DNA of 6,284 nucleotides from Frankiales bacterium. Lineage in GTDB: Bacteria > Actinomycetota > Actinomycetes > Mycobacteriales > SCTD01. Of the stretch, positions 1 to 5,947 are shown piece by piece. The translations under genes and the position numbers were made by a program. The stretch spans positions 1-6,284 of the forward strand of contig JAODNF010000105.1 of the NCBI GenBank assembly GCA_025464915.1, given 5' to 3'. The first letter of the stretch is position 1; each line of letters opens with the position of its first letter. Under the pieces are notes generated by a model that did not search any database, was not told the origin of the DNA, and saw only the letters and a list, made by a program, of their open reading frames with translations.

Positions 1-1
1 C

Positions 2-52
2 GTCGCCCGCTGCCACGCCAAGGGCCTCTGGGCCACGCTGACGCAGGACTGA
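2..52 (+). CDS. clpS: ClpS C-terminus (Clp protease adaptor), 3' end only
   Basis: Only the last 16 codons and the TGA stop are in the window; the 5' part lies upstream. The visible C-terminus, VARCHAKGLWATLTQD, matches the characteristic end of actinobacterial ClpS proteins, in which a His-x-x-Gly-Leu-Trp-Ala-Thr stretch is nearly invariant. ClpS is a small cytoplasmic adaptor that delivers N-end-rule substrates to the Clp AAA+ unfoldase. The identification also rests on the next gene, because clpS followed by a DUF2017 gene is a standard actinobacterial pair (Rv1331-Rv1332 in M. tuberculosis). The stop at 50-52 shares its last base with the ATG of the next gene (TGATG), which suggests translational coupling. 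The N-terminal adaptor residues cannot be checked here. Confidence 0.82.
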   Translation, partial: VARCHAKGLWATLTQD

Positions 53-591
53 TGAGGTTCACCCGCCACAGGGGCTCGGTCCGGGCCGACGTGGATGCCG
101 TCGAGGCCCAGGTGCTCGGCCAGCTGGCCCAGGAGATCCTGGGCCTGGTCGCACCGGCGGAGGCGTCCGAGGACCCGCTCGCCGCCCTCGTCGGGCTGCC
201 GGCCGGCGACGTCGACCAACCGGAGGACCCGGTGCTGCTGCGGCTGCTGCCCGATGCCTACCGCGGCGACGACGACGCTGCCTCGGACTTCCGGCGCTAC
301 ACCGACTCCGACCTGCGGGCGAGCAAGCGCGCCAACGCGACCGTCGTACTCGAGTCGCTTCCCGACGGCGGCGGGCGGGTGCAGCTCGACCGCGACCAGG
401 CCGACGCCTGGCTCGGTGCTCTGAACGACATGCGGCTCGCGCTCGGGACCTCGCTAGGGGTGACGGAGGAGACCGACCCCGACGACCTCGAGGAGGAGCA
501 TCCCGCCCGGCAGGCTCTCGAGGTCTACGGGTGGCTCGGCTGGTTGCAAGAGTCCCTGTTGTCCTGCTTGGACCCGCGCGTCTCCGGCTGA
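52..591 (+). CDS. DUF2017 family protein
   Basis: This is a 179-residue soluble, acidic protein of the actinobacterial DUF2017 family (Rv1332-like), whose function is unknown. Recognisable family blocks are the PVLLRLLPDAYR segment (about residues 61-72), an FRRYTDSDLRASKRANA block (about 81-97), the LNDMRLALGTSLGV block (about 124-137) and the C-terminal YGWLGWLQESL block (about 159-169). There are no membrane segments or signal peptide. The length is normal for the family. The ATG at 52 is preceded by an AGGA-type ribosome binding site at about 44-47 and overlaps the clpS stop by one base, so the two are almost certainly one transcript and coupled in translation. A link to Clp-dependent proteolysis is inferred only from gene order. 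Confidence 0.9.
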   Translation: MRFTRHRGSVRADVDAVEAQVLGQLAQEILGLVAPAEASEDPLAALVGLPAGDVDQPEDPVLLRLLPDAYRGDDDAASDFRRYTDSDLRASKRANATVVLESLPDGGGRVQLDRDQADAWLGALNDMRLALGTSLGVTEETDPDDLEEEHPARQALEVYGWLGWLQESLLSCLDPRVSG

Positions 592-603
592 CCTGCTTGC
601 CTC

Positions 604-631
604 GGCCGGACGGGGCGAGGAAGGTCCGGCC
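604..631 (+). promoter_or_regulatory. Hairpin with the ribosome binding site in its loop, before the lipase gene
   Basis: The arms GGCCGGAC (604-611) and GTCCGGCC (624-631) are perfect 8-bp inverted complements around a 12-base loop (612-623). The purine-rich ribosome binding site GAGGAAGG (617-624) fills the 3' half of the loop and enters the stem by one base. The 3' arm ends one base before the ATG at 633. There is no U-tract, so it is not a typical intrinsic terminator. The structure is directly visible; a role in controlling translation of the lipase gene is inference. Confidence 0.5.
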
Positions 632-632
632 C

Positions 633-3527
633 ATGGACGGGTTCGTTCGACGGTTCACGCCTCTCACGCGCACCGCTCTCGCGACGTCGGCCGCGCTCGC
701 CGTGATGACGCTGGTGATGATGGGCGAGCTCGCGCGGCTGGTCGGTGACAGCCTGACCCCGACGGGCGAGGTCGCCTCGCTGGGTGCTGTCGTGAGCCTC
801 AAGGCGCTCGGGAGCAGGCACGCCTGGGACGTCTGGCAGCACGTCCTCCTGCGCGACCGGACGGCGTTCTGGATCGGCTCGCACGCACTGGTCGACCTGG
901 CGTTCGTCGCCGGGTACGCACGGGTGCTGCTGTGGCTCGTCAGGGCAAGCGCGGTCGGGCAGCGGCTGGTCGCGCTGCTCGTCCTTCTCCAGGTCCTCGA
1001 GTCGGCGCTGCTGCTCTCCTCCGCTGCGGTGCTCGCCTCCGGCTCGGTGTGGTCGTGGCTGACCCTCGTGCTCGCCATCGTCTCGACCGTGAAGTGGCTC
1101 GCGCTGATCAGCGTCCTCGTCACGGTGGTGCGCGAGGACGGGACGCGCGAGGCGCTGCTCGCCTCGTCGCGCCGGACACTGCTGGCGCTGAAGTACCAGC
1201 GGCTGTCGGTCCTGCCGGCCCTCCTGCTGGGGCTGCTGTCCACGATCCCTGGCGCCAACATCTTCGACCAGCTCCCCGACGTCGAGCGCGGCTGGGTCGA
1301 CGACGCAGGCGGTGCGTTGCACCTGCTCGTCGCGCTGCTCTCACTGCTCGTCGTCGCGCTGCTGCTGCACCACCTCGGCAGGCGGCGGTACGCCCGCGCC
1401 GTCGTCACGCAGACCTACGGCACGCCGCCTGCCGACAGCGCGGGTCGGGGCATCTGGCTGATCGGTCCTTCCGCGGTCCTGGCCCTGGCGGTCCTCCTGG
1501 CGGTGCTCGACATTCCCGACTCACCCGAGTGGAAGCTCGTCCTGATCTTCGTGCTGGCACCGGTCGTCCTGGTGGCGGGATCCCTTGCTGTGGTGAGGTT
1601 CTGGCCCTCGCAGCTGTGGTCGGAGCAGCCCTCGATCCCGGACGACCTGTTCCCGCGGGCGGTCGCTCGGGTGGGCGACGGCTTGGCCATGAGCCTCGTG
1701 TGGGTGCTCGGGGTGGGCATGGTGCGGTCGTTCACCGCGCCCGTGTTCTCCGGGAGCGACGCCCCGCGGGCCGGCTGGGAGCTCGTGCTGCTCTGCGTCG
1801 GCGTCCTGGTGTCGGTGCTCGCCTTCCCGATCGGCGTGCGGGTACTCCGCCGCGTGCACCCCGTCGTCGCGCCCACCACGAGCGGCAACCGCACGCGGGG
1901 GAGCGGCCGCCTGCTGGTCGCCATCGGGTCGACAGGCCTCCTCGTCAACCTGCTGCTGGTGCTGTTCCCTTTCGACCTCGCCGAGGCCGCGGGTGTCGTC
2001 GCCACCGTGACCCTCGGCGTCGGAGGCTGGGTCGCGCTGCTCGGGTCGCTCATCGTCTACCTGCAGGACCGGCAGCCGCTGGAGGTGTTCCGTGCGCTGC
2101 ACCTGAAGGCCAACCCGCTCCTGTCGATGTTCTTCGTCGTACCCCTCGTCCTGACCGTGACCCCGGGGAGCCCGTCGCTGCACTCCGTGCGGACCCTGCC
2201 GGGCACCGACTCCTCAGCCCGCCTGCACCTGCGGAGCGCCTTCGAGGACTGGCTGCAGAAGACGCCGTGCACGGTCCGGGCGGGCGACGTGAACGTCCGT
2301 CCGATGCTGCTCGTCGCCGCGAGCGGCGGCGGGATCCGCGCGTCGTACTGGACGGCGTCCTTCGAGCAGCGCCTCGCTGACGCCGGTGGCTGCGCGCCGT
2401 CGGTCACGCTGCTCTCGAGCGGCGTCAGCGGCGGCTCGGTCGGGCTCGCCGTCTCGCGCCTGCGCCCGCAGGACCCCCTCGCCGCGGTGCGGGCCATGGC
2501 GGCGCCGGACGCCCTGTCCGTCGGGCTCGAGGGGACGCTCGTCGGCGACCTCGTCGGCGGCTCCTCGGGGCTGCGGCTCCCGCCGTCGCTGCACGGTCCG
2601 TGGACCGATCGTGCCGGGCTGATGGAGCGGGCCTGGGAGCACGCGGTGCCGCAGCTCCGGCAGGAGTGGGACGCTGCCATCAGCGGCCCGGCCGGGGCAC
2701 TCGTCCTGAACTCCACCTCCGTCGGGTACGGCTGCCGGGTGCTGGTCAGCCAGGTCGACCTGTCGCTCGGGACGCCGGACACGGGCGAGCCGAACTGCCG
2801 CGTCCTCAGCGGCGAGCCGGCGGCGGCACTGGACCTCCGGACGGTCTACGGCGACTGCATGCCGAGCATCCGCTGGACGACCGCGGCGATGCTGTCCGCG
2901 CGCTTCCCGACGGTGACCCCCGCCGGGCGCATCCCGCTGGACGGCACCTGCGCCGCCACCAGGCCCGACCTGCTGCTCGTCGACGGTGGCTATGCCGAGG
3001 CCAGCGGCGTCGGCACGCTGTCGGACATCGCCGGCCAGGTGGTGTCGCTCGTGCGGGACCACAACGCGCGGTCCGACGGGTCCGCCGCCAGGCCGTACGT
3101 GCTCCCGTTCGTCGCGTACCTCGAGGACGAGGTGCGCTCCGACGTGCTCCTGGCCGCGCCTGCGAAGCCCGCGGAGGCCTTCGTCCCGCTCGTCGGGTCG
3201 AAGGCGAAGAAGACCCAGGTGACGACCAACGCCTACCTGCAGCGGGTGTCGCAGACCTTCGCCGACCCGTGCCCGGGTGCCTCGCAGTGCGACGCGGCGA
3301 ACGCGCAGTTCCGGACGGCGATTCCGGACGGCGTGCTGTTCGTGGGGCCCTCGACGCTGCCCGGCGTCAACGCGCCGCTGGGCTGGACGCTCTCGGGAGA
3401 CAGCCAGGCGAGGCTGGACGGGGCGATGCAGGAGCAGGCGACGCGATGCGCCCCCGAGACGACCGGCTACGTGGGTCTGGCGGCCCTGCTGGCGCTGACG
3501 AGCGGCCACCTAGGCTGCTCGTCGTGA
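633..3527 (+). CDS. Polytopic membrane protein with C-terminal patatin/cPLA2-like lipase domain
   Basis: This 964-residue protein has two halves. Residues about 14-512 hold 12-13 hydrophobic segments (roughly 14-37, 78-103, 112-135, 139-166, 191-206, 228-246, 273-292, 302-321, 350-368, 382-405, 427-446, 453-477, 496-511). Residues about 545-960 form a soluble patatin-like acyl-hydrolase domain. This has an oxyanion motif SGGGIR (564-569), a nucleophile elbow G-V-S-G-G-S with the predicted catalytic Ser599, and the predicted catalytic Asp784 in DGGYAEASG. The GGGxR form resembles cPLA2-type enzymes more than plant patatin (GGGxxG). Families with these motifs hydrolyse acyl esters of phospholipids or neutral lipids; the substrate here is unknown. 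The soluble half has ten cysteines and the membrane half one, hinting at disulfides outside the cytoplasm. ATG 633 was chosen because GAGGAAGG lies 8 bases upstream; the open frame extends to an ATG at 531, but that would overlap DUF2017. The stop overlaps mec by four bases. Confidence 0.85.
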   Translation: MDGFVRRFTPLTRTALATSAALAVMTLVMMGELARLVGDSLTPTGEVASLGAVVSLKALGSRHAWDVWQHVLLRDRTAFWIGSHALVDLAFVAGYARVLLWLVRASAVGQRLVALLVLLQVLESALLLSSAAVLASGSVWSWLTLVLAIVSTVKWLALISVLVTVVREDGTREALLASSRRTLLALKYQRLSVLPALLLGLLSTIPGANIFDQLPDVERGWVDDAGGALHLLVALLSLLVVALLLHHLGRRRYARAVVTQTYGTPPADSAGRGIWLIGPSAVLALAVLLAVLDIPDSPEWKLVLIFVLAPVVLVAGSLAVVRFWPSQLWSEQPSIPDDLFPRAVARVGDGLAMSLVWVLGVGMVRSFTAPVFSGSDAPRAGWELVLLCVGVLVSVLAFPIGVRVLRRVHPVVAPTTSGNRTRGSGRLLVAIGSTGLLVNLLLVLFPFDLAEAAGVVATVTLGVGGWVALLGSLIVYLQDRQPLEVFRALHLKANPLLSMFFVVPLVLTVTPGSPSLHSVRTLPGTDSSARLHLRSAFEDWLQKTPCTVRAGDVNVRPMLLVAASGGGIRASYWTASFEQRLADAGGCAPSVTLLSSGVSGGSVGLAVSRLRPQDPLAAVRAMAAPDALSVGLEGTLVGDLVGGSSGLRLPPSLHGPWTDRAGLMERAWEHAVPQLRQEWDAAISGPAGALVLNSTSVGYGCRVLVSQVDLSLGTPDTGEPNCRVLSGEPAAALDLRTVYGDCMPSIRWTTAAMLSARFPTVTPAGRIPLDGTCAATRPDLLLVDGGYAEASGVGTLSDIAGQVVSLVRDHNARSDGSAARPYVLPFVAYLEDEVRSDVLLAAPAKPAEAFVPLVGSKAKKTQVTTNAYLQRVSQTFADPCPGASQCDAANAQFRTAIPDGVLFVGPSTLPGVNAPLGWTLSGDSQARLDGAMQEQATRCAPETTGYVGLAALLALTSGHLGCSS

Positions 3528-3925
3528 CGCTGAGCCTGCCCCGCACCATGGTCGACCAGGTCGTCGCCCACGCTCGGCGCGACGCCCCGGACGAGTGCTG
3601 CGGCGTCATCAGTGCCTCCGGCGACGCGGCCGCCCGGCTCTTCGAGATGGAGAACGCCGAGCGCTCCCCGACCGGGTTCACGTTCGACAGCGCCGAGTGG
3701 CTGCGGGTCTACCGAGACATCGACGACGCCGACGAGGTGCCGTGGGTCGTCTACCACTCGCACACCATGACCGAGGCCTACCCGTCGCGCACGGACATCC
3801 GGTGGTCGGAGACCGCCGGCTTCCCCTACTGGCTGCTCGTCAGCACCCGCTCCGACGAGGACGAGGTGCACGCCTACACGATCACCGACGGCACGGTGAC
3901 CGAGGTGCCGCTCCAGATCAGCTGA
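3524..3925 (+). CDS. mec: Mec, CysO-cysteine metalloprotease (JAMM/Mov34 family)
   Basis: This is a 133-residue cytoplasmic zinc peptidase that cleaves the CysO-Cys adduct after the CysO diglycine, freeing cysteine and recycling CysO. The JAMM signature is complete: Glu24 in PDECCG, His78-Ser-His80, then Ser88 and Asp91 (HxH-x7-S-x2-D). The stretch YHSHTMTEAYPSRTD is nearly the same as in M. tuberculosis Mec (Rv1334), as recalled. The GTG at 3524 overlaps the upstream stop (GTGA) and places the N-terminus level with the family (hydrophobic strand, then VVAHARRD). No good ribosome binding site is visible, so translation is probably coupled to the lipase gene. An internal ATG at 3548 would remove the first strand and is less likely. 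Unusually, Mec is separated from cysO by an opposing gene. Cys25-Cys26 next to the catalytic Glu are vicinal, where relatives often have Ala-Cys. Confidence 0.92.
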   Translation: MTLSLPRTMVDQVVAHARRDAPDECCGVISASGDAAARLFEMENAERSPTGFTFDSAEWLRVYRDIDDADEVPWVVYHSHTMTEAYPSRTDIRWSETAGFPYWLLVSTRSDEDEVHAYTITDGTVTEVPLQIS

Positions 3926-4553
3926 CGCGGCAGAGGGTGAAGCCGTCGTGGCCCTTCAGTCCGACGGTCTGGATCGTCGTCGCGTCGACGCGCGGGTCGG
4001 AGCGCAGCAGCTCGAACAGCTCGCGGGTCCCGACCACGTCGGCGTCCGTGAGGGTGGCGTCCGCGACCCGGCCCTGACGCACGGTGTTGTCGACGACGAT
4101 CACGGTGCCCGGCCGCGACAGCCTCAGCACCTGCTCGACGTACCGGGGGTTGTTGGCCTTGTCGGCGTCGATGAAGGCGAAGTCGACCGTCTCGGTGAGG
4201 GTCGCGAGGGTCTCGAGCGCCGGGCCCTCCACCACGGTGACGTTCGACAGCCCCGCCGCCGCGAGGTTCTCCCGGGCGACGTCCGCGTGGTGCGGGTCCA
4301 GCTCGAGGGTGGTGACCGTCGAGGCGGCGCGGGCCAGCCAGATGGTGCTGTAGCCGCCGAGCGTGCCGACCTCGAGGACGTGATGTGCGCCACTGATCCG
4401 GACCAGGAGGTGGAGCAGCTTGCCCTGCAGCGCAGACACGGCGATGGGCGGCAGCCCCGCGGCCGCGCTGCGCTCCAGCGCGCCCTCGAGCGCGGCGTCC
4501 GGCTCGAGGAGCGCGTCACCGAGGTACTCGTCCACCTGCACGAAGAGGTCCAT
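3918..4553 (-). CDS. O-methyltransferase, SAM- and metal-dependent (Methyltransf_3/COMT-like)
   Basis: This 211-residue class I SAM-dependent methyltransferase resembles the catechol/caffeoyl-CoA O-methyltransferase group. The SAM-binding motif I is VLEVGTLGGYSTIWLA (59-74), followed by the acidic loop ELDP (84-87). The divalent-metal site is the expected set: Asp129 in FIDADK (127-132), and Asp155-Asn156 in VVDN. The length is typical for bacterial members (about 210-220). The methyl acceptor cannot be predicted; bacterial relatives act on catechol-like or other small hydroxylated compounds. The ATG at 4551-4553 has an AGGA four bases upstream on the minus strand. Its stop codon lies inside the end of mec (8-bp convergent overlap), and its 5' end faces cysO across 102 bp. 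No role in cysteine synthesis is known for this family, so its place inside the mec-cysO-cysM locus looks like an insertion into the cluster. Confidence 0.92.
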   Translation of the reverse strand: MDLFVQVDEYLGDALLEPDAALEGALERSAAAGLPPIAVSALQGKLLHLLVRISGAHHVLEVGTLGGYSTIWLARAASTVTTLELDPHHADVARENLAAAGLSNVTVVEGPALETLATLTETVDFAFIDADKANNPRYVEQVLRLSRPGTVIVVDNTVRQGRVADATLTDADVVGTRELFELLRSDPRVDATTIQTVGLKGHDGFTLCRVS

Positions 4554-4576
4554 GCGTCCTGTCTAGCCCACCCGAC

Positions 4577-4603
4577 GGAACAAGCCGGGAGCGCGGTCGT
4601 GTT
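4577..4603 (+). promoter_or_regulatory. Candidate SigR/SigH-type promoter for cysO-cysM
   Basis: GGAAC at 4577-4581, a 19-base spacer and GTT at 4601-4603 match the known -35/-10 pattern of the actinobacterial thiol-stress sigma factors (SigR of Streptomyces and SigH of mycobacteria, GGAAT/C then GTT after 18-19 bases). Transcription would start near 4610, giving a leader of about 45 bases that contains the cysO ribosome binding site. The cysM region belongs to thiol-stress regulons in other actinobacteria, as recalled. The motif is short, so chance occurrence is possible. Confidence 0.5.
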
Positions 4604-4643
4604 CACTTGTGGAGACACATTGAGGCAAACGCAGCACGAGCAC

Positions 4644-4648
4644 AGGAG
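4644..4648 (+). promoter_or_regulatory. Ribosome binding site fixing the cysO GTG start
   Basis: AGGAG lies seven bases before GTG 4656. It sets the start of cysO at that GTG, although the reading frame stays open far upstream through the antisense of the methyltransferase gene. Confidence 0.8.
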
Positions 4649-4655
4649 TCCTTCA

Positions 4656-4931
4656 GTGGCCATCGAGGTCCGCATCCCGACCATCCTCCGCACCTACACG
4701 GGCGGGGAGAAGGCCGTCGAGGCCAAGGGCGACACGCTCGAGGGGCTCATCGACGACCTCGACAGCCGGCACGCGGGCATCAAGGGCCGCCTCATCACCG
4801 AGGAGGGCAAGCTCCACCGGTTCGTCAACGTCTACGTGAACGACGAGGACGTCCGCTTCCTCGGCTCGCTCGAGACGCCCCTCAAGGACGGCGACAGCGT
4901 CACCGTGCTCCCGGCTGTCGCCGGCGGCTGA
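4656..4931 (+). CDS. cysO: CysO, ThiS/MoaD-like sulfur-carrier protein
   Basis: This 91-residue ubiquitin-fold protein ends in the diglycine Gly90-Gly91 (PAVAGG) needed for adenylation and thiocarboxylate formation. It is the sulfur donor to CysM in cysteine synthesis. Blocks shared with M. tuberculosis CysO (Rv1335), as recalled, are IPTILR (7-12), GDTL near residue 25, KLHRFVN-YVNDEDVRF in the middle, and the DGDSVT-LPAVAGG tail. The GTG start gives the expected N-terminus before the first beta-strand and has a good ribosome binding site. The activating enzyme (MoeZ/MoeB type) is not in the window. cysM starts four bases after the stop, so the two form an operon, probably from the promoter at 4577-4603. 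The partner protease gene mec is unusually not adjacent. Confidence 0.95.
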   Translation: MAIEVRIPTILRTYTGGEKAVEAKGDTLEGLIDDLDSRHAGIKGRLITEEGKLHRFVNVYVNDEDVRFLGSLETPLKDGDSVTVLPAVAGG

Positions 4932-4935
4932 GCTC

Positions 4936-5883
4936 TTGCGGTACGACAGCCTGATCGAGTCGCTCGGGCGCACGCCGCTCGTCGGGCTCCCTCGGCTGTC
5001 GCCCTCGCCGGACGTCCGGCTCTGGGCGAAGATCGAGAGCAACAACCCCACCGGCTCGGTGAAGGACCGCGCGGCGCTCTACATGATCACCGCGGCCGAG
5101 AAGGAGGGCCTGCTCCGGCCCGGGGTCACGATCCTCGAGCCGACGAGCGGCAACACCGGCATCAGCCTGGCCATGGTCTGCCGGCAGCGCGGCTACCGGC
5201 TGATCTGCGTGATGCCCGAGAACACCTCGGTCGAGCGCCGTCAGCTCCTCACGATGTACGGCGCCGAGATCGTCACCAGCCCCGCCGCGGGTGGCTCGAA
5301 CCAAGCCGTCGCGGTGGCGAAGCAGCTCGCGTCGGAGAACCCCGACTGGGTCATGCTCTACCAGTACGGCAACCCGGCGAACGCGCAGGCGCACTACGAG
5401 ACCACCGGCCCCGAGATCATCGAGGACCTCCCCGAGATCACGCACTTCGTCGCCGGCCTCGGCACGACCGGCACGCTCATGGGCACCGGCCGCTACCTCC
5501 GCGAGCACCGGCCCGGGGTGCGGATCATCGCTGCCGAGCCGCGCTACGGCGAGCTCGTCTACGGCCTGCGCAACATCGATGAGGGCTTCGTCCCCGAGCT
5601 CTACGACGCCAGCGTTCTCACCAGCAGGTTCTCCGTGGGGCCGCGGGAGGCGCTGCGGCGCACCCGCCAGCTGGTCGAGGAGGAGGGCATCTTCGCCGGC
5701 ATCTCGACCGGCGCCATCCTGCACGCGGCGCTGGGCGAGGCGATGAAGTGCGTGCAGGCGGGGCAGACCGCCGACATCGCCTTCGTCGTGTGCGACGGCG
5801 GCTGGAAGTACCTCTCCACCGGGGCCTACGCCGGCACGCTCGAAGAGGCCGAGGCCGCCCTCGAGGGCCAGCTCTGGGCGTAG
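4936..5883 (+). CDS. cysM: CysM, O-phosphoserine sulfhydrylase (CysO-dependent cysteine synthase)
   Basis: This 315-residue cytoplasmic PLP enzyme (fold type II) joins sulfur from CysO thiocarboxylate to O-phosphoserine. The PLP lysine is Lys43 in PTGSVKDR, the substrate loop is TSGNTG (70-75), and the phosphate-binding loop GTTGT follows FVAGLG. Arg212 (in LRNIDEG) aligns with Arg220 of M. tuberculosis CysM, the residue reported to give phosphoserine specificity. The C-terminal tail EGQLWA, which closes over the active site in the mycobacterial enzyme, is intact. Compared with that enzyme, as recalled, a loop before VRLWAK is about seven residues shorter. The TTG at 4936 gives MRYDSL, level with the family, but has no clear ribosome binding site. 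It lies four bases after the cysO stop, so translation is probably coupled. An O-acetylserine-using synthase is unlikely given Arg212 and the neighbours. Confidence 0.95.
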   Translation: MRYDSLIESLGRTPLVGLPRLSPSPDVRLWAKIESNNPTGSVKDRAALYMITAAEKEGLLRPGVTILEPTSGNTGISLAMVCRQRGYRLICVMPENTSVERRQLLTMYGAEIVTSPAAGGSNQAVAVAKQLASENPDWVMLYQYGNPANAQAHYETTGPEIIEDLPEITHFVAGLGTTGTLMGTGRYLREHRPGVRIIAAEPRYGELVYGLRNIDEGFVPELYDASVLTSRFSVGPREALRRTRQLVEEEGIFAGISTGAILHAALGEAMKCVQAGQTADIAFVVCDGGWKYLSTGAYAGTLEEAEAALEGQLWA

Positions 5884-5906
5884 AAGTGTCGGCTATCGGA
5901 CGCCTG

Positions 5907-5916
5907 CGTGATCACG
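5907..5916. repeat. Perfect 10-bp palindrome upstream of murI
   Basis: CGTGATCACG is a perfect inverted repeat with no spacer in the cysM-murI gap. It is centred about 36 bases before the murI start codon, which would be the -35 region if the -10-like box at 5935-5940 is used. It could be a binding site for a dimeric regulator. A 10-bp palindrome can also arise by chance, and no second copy was seen in the window. Confidence 0.3.
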
Positions 5917-5934
5917 TCGGCTGCGTTTCAGTCG

Positions 5935-5940
5935 TAGTGT
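5935..5940 (+). promoter_or_regulatory. Candidate -10 box for a leaderless murI transcript
   Basis: TAGTGT fits the actinobacterial -10 pattern TANNNT and ends seven bases before the murI GTG, the usual distance to a transcription start. No ribosome binding site is visible before that GTG. Together these suggest transcription starting at or next to the start codon. No recognisable -35 hexamer is present at about 5911-5917. Confidence 0.4.
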
Positions 5941-5947
5941 CGGCACC

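Noticed and set aside
531..632. Upstream ATG at 531 that would add 34 residues to the lipase protein
   Set aside because: It would overlap the conserved end of DUF2017 by 61 bases, and the added segment is Arg/Pro-rich. ATG 633 has a strong, well-spaced ribosome binding site.
59..1408. Long minus-strand open frame (449 codons) opposite DUF2017 and the lipase gene
   Set aside because: Its product is dominated by Arg, Ser, Pro and Ala with no domain, as expected for the antisense of GC-rich coding sequence. The plus strand has clear genes there.
2214..3509. Minus-strand open frame of 431 codons inside the lipase gene
   Set aside because: Low-complexity Arg/Gly/Gln-rich translation opposite the conserved patatin motifs; a frame shadow.
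2600..3523. Upstream extension of the mec reading frame into the lipase gene
   Set aside because: The translation is Arg/Ala-rich and frame-shifted relative to the patatin motifs. The family N-terminus starts at GTG 3524.
3905..3945. Possible bidirectional terminator between mec and the methyltransferase gene
   Set aside because: The genes overlap, and no GC-rich stem with a T-tract is visible there.
4608..4619. Small inverted repeat TGTG-GAGA-CACA before cysO
   Set aside because: A 4-bp stem is too short to support an operator or terminator and is expected by chance.
3948..4655. Long upstream extension of the cysO reading frame
   Set aside because: It is the antisense of the methyltransferase gene. 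CysO homology begins just after GTG 4656, which has AGGAG seven bases upstream.
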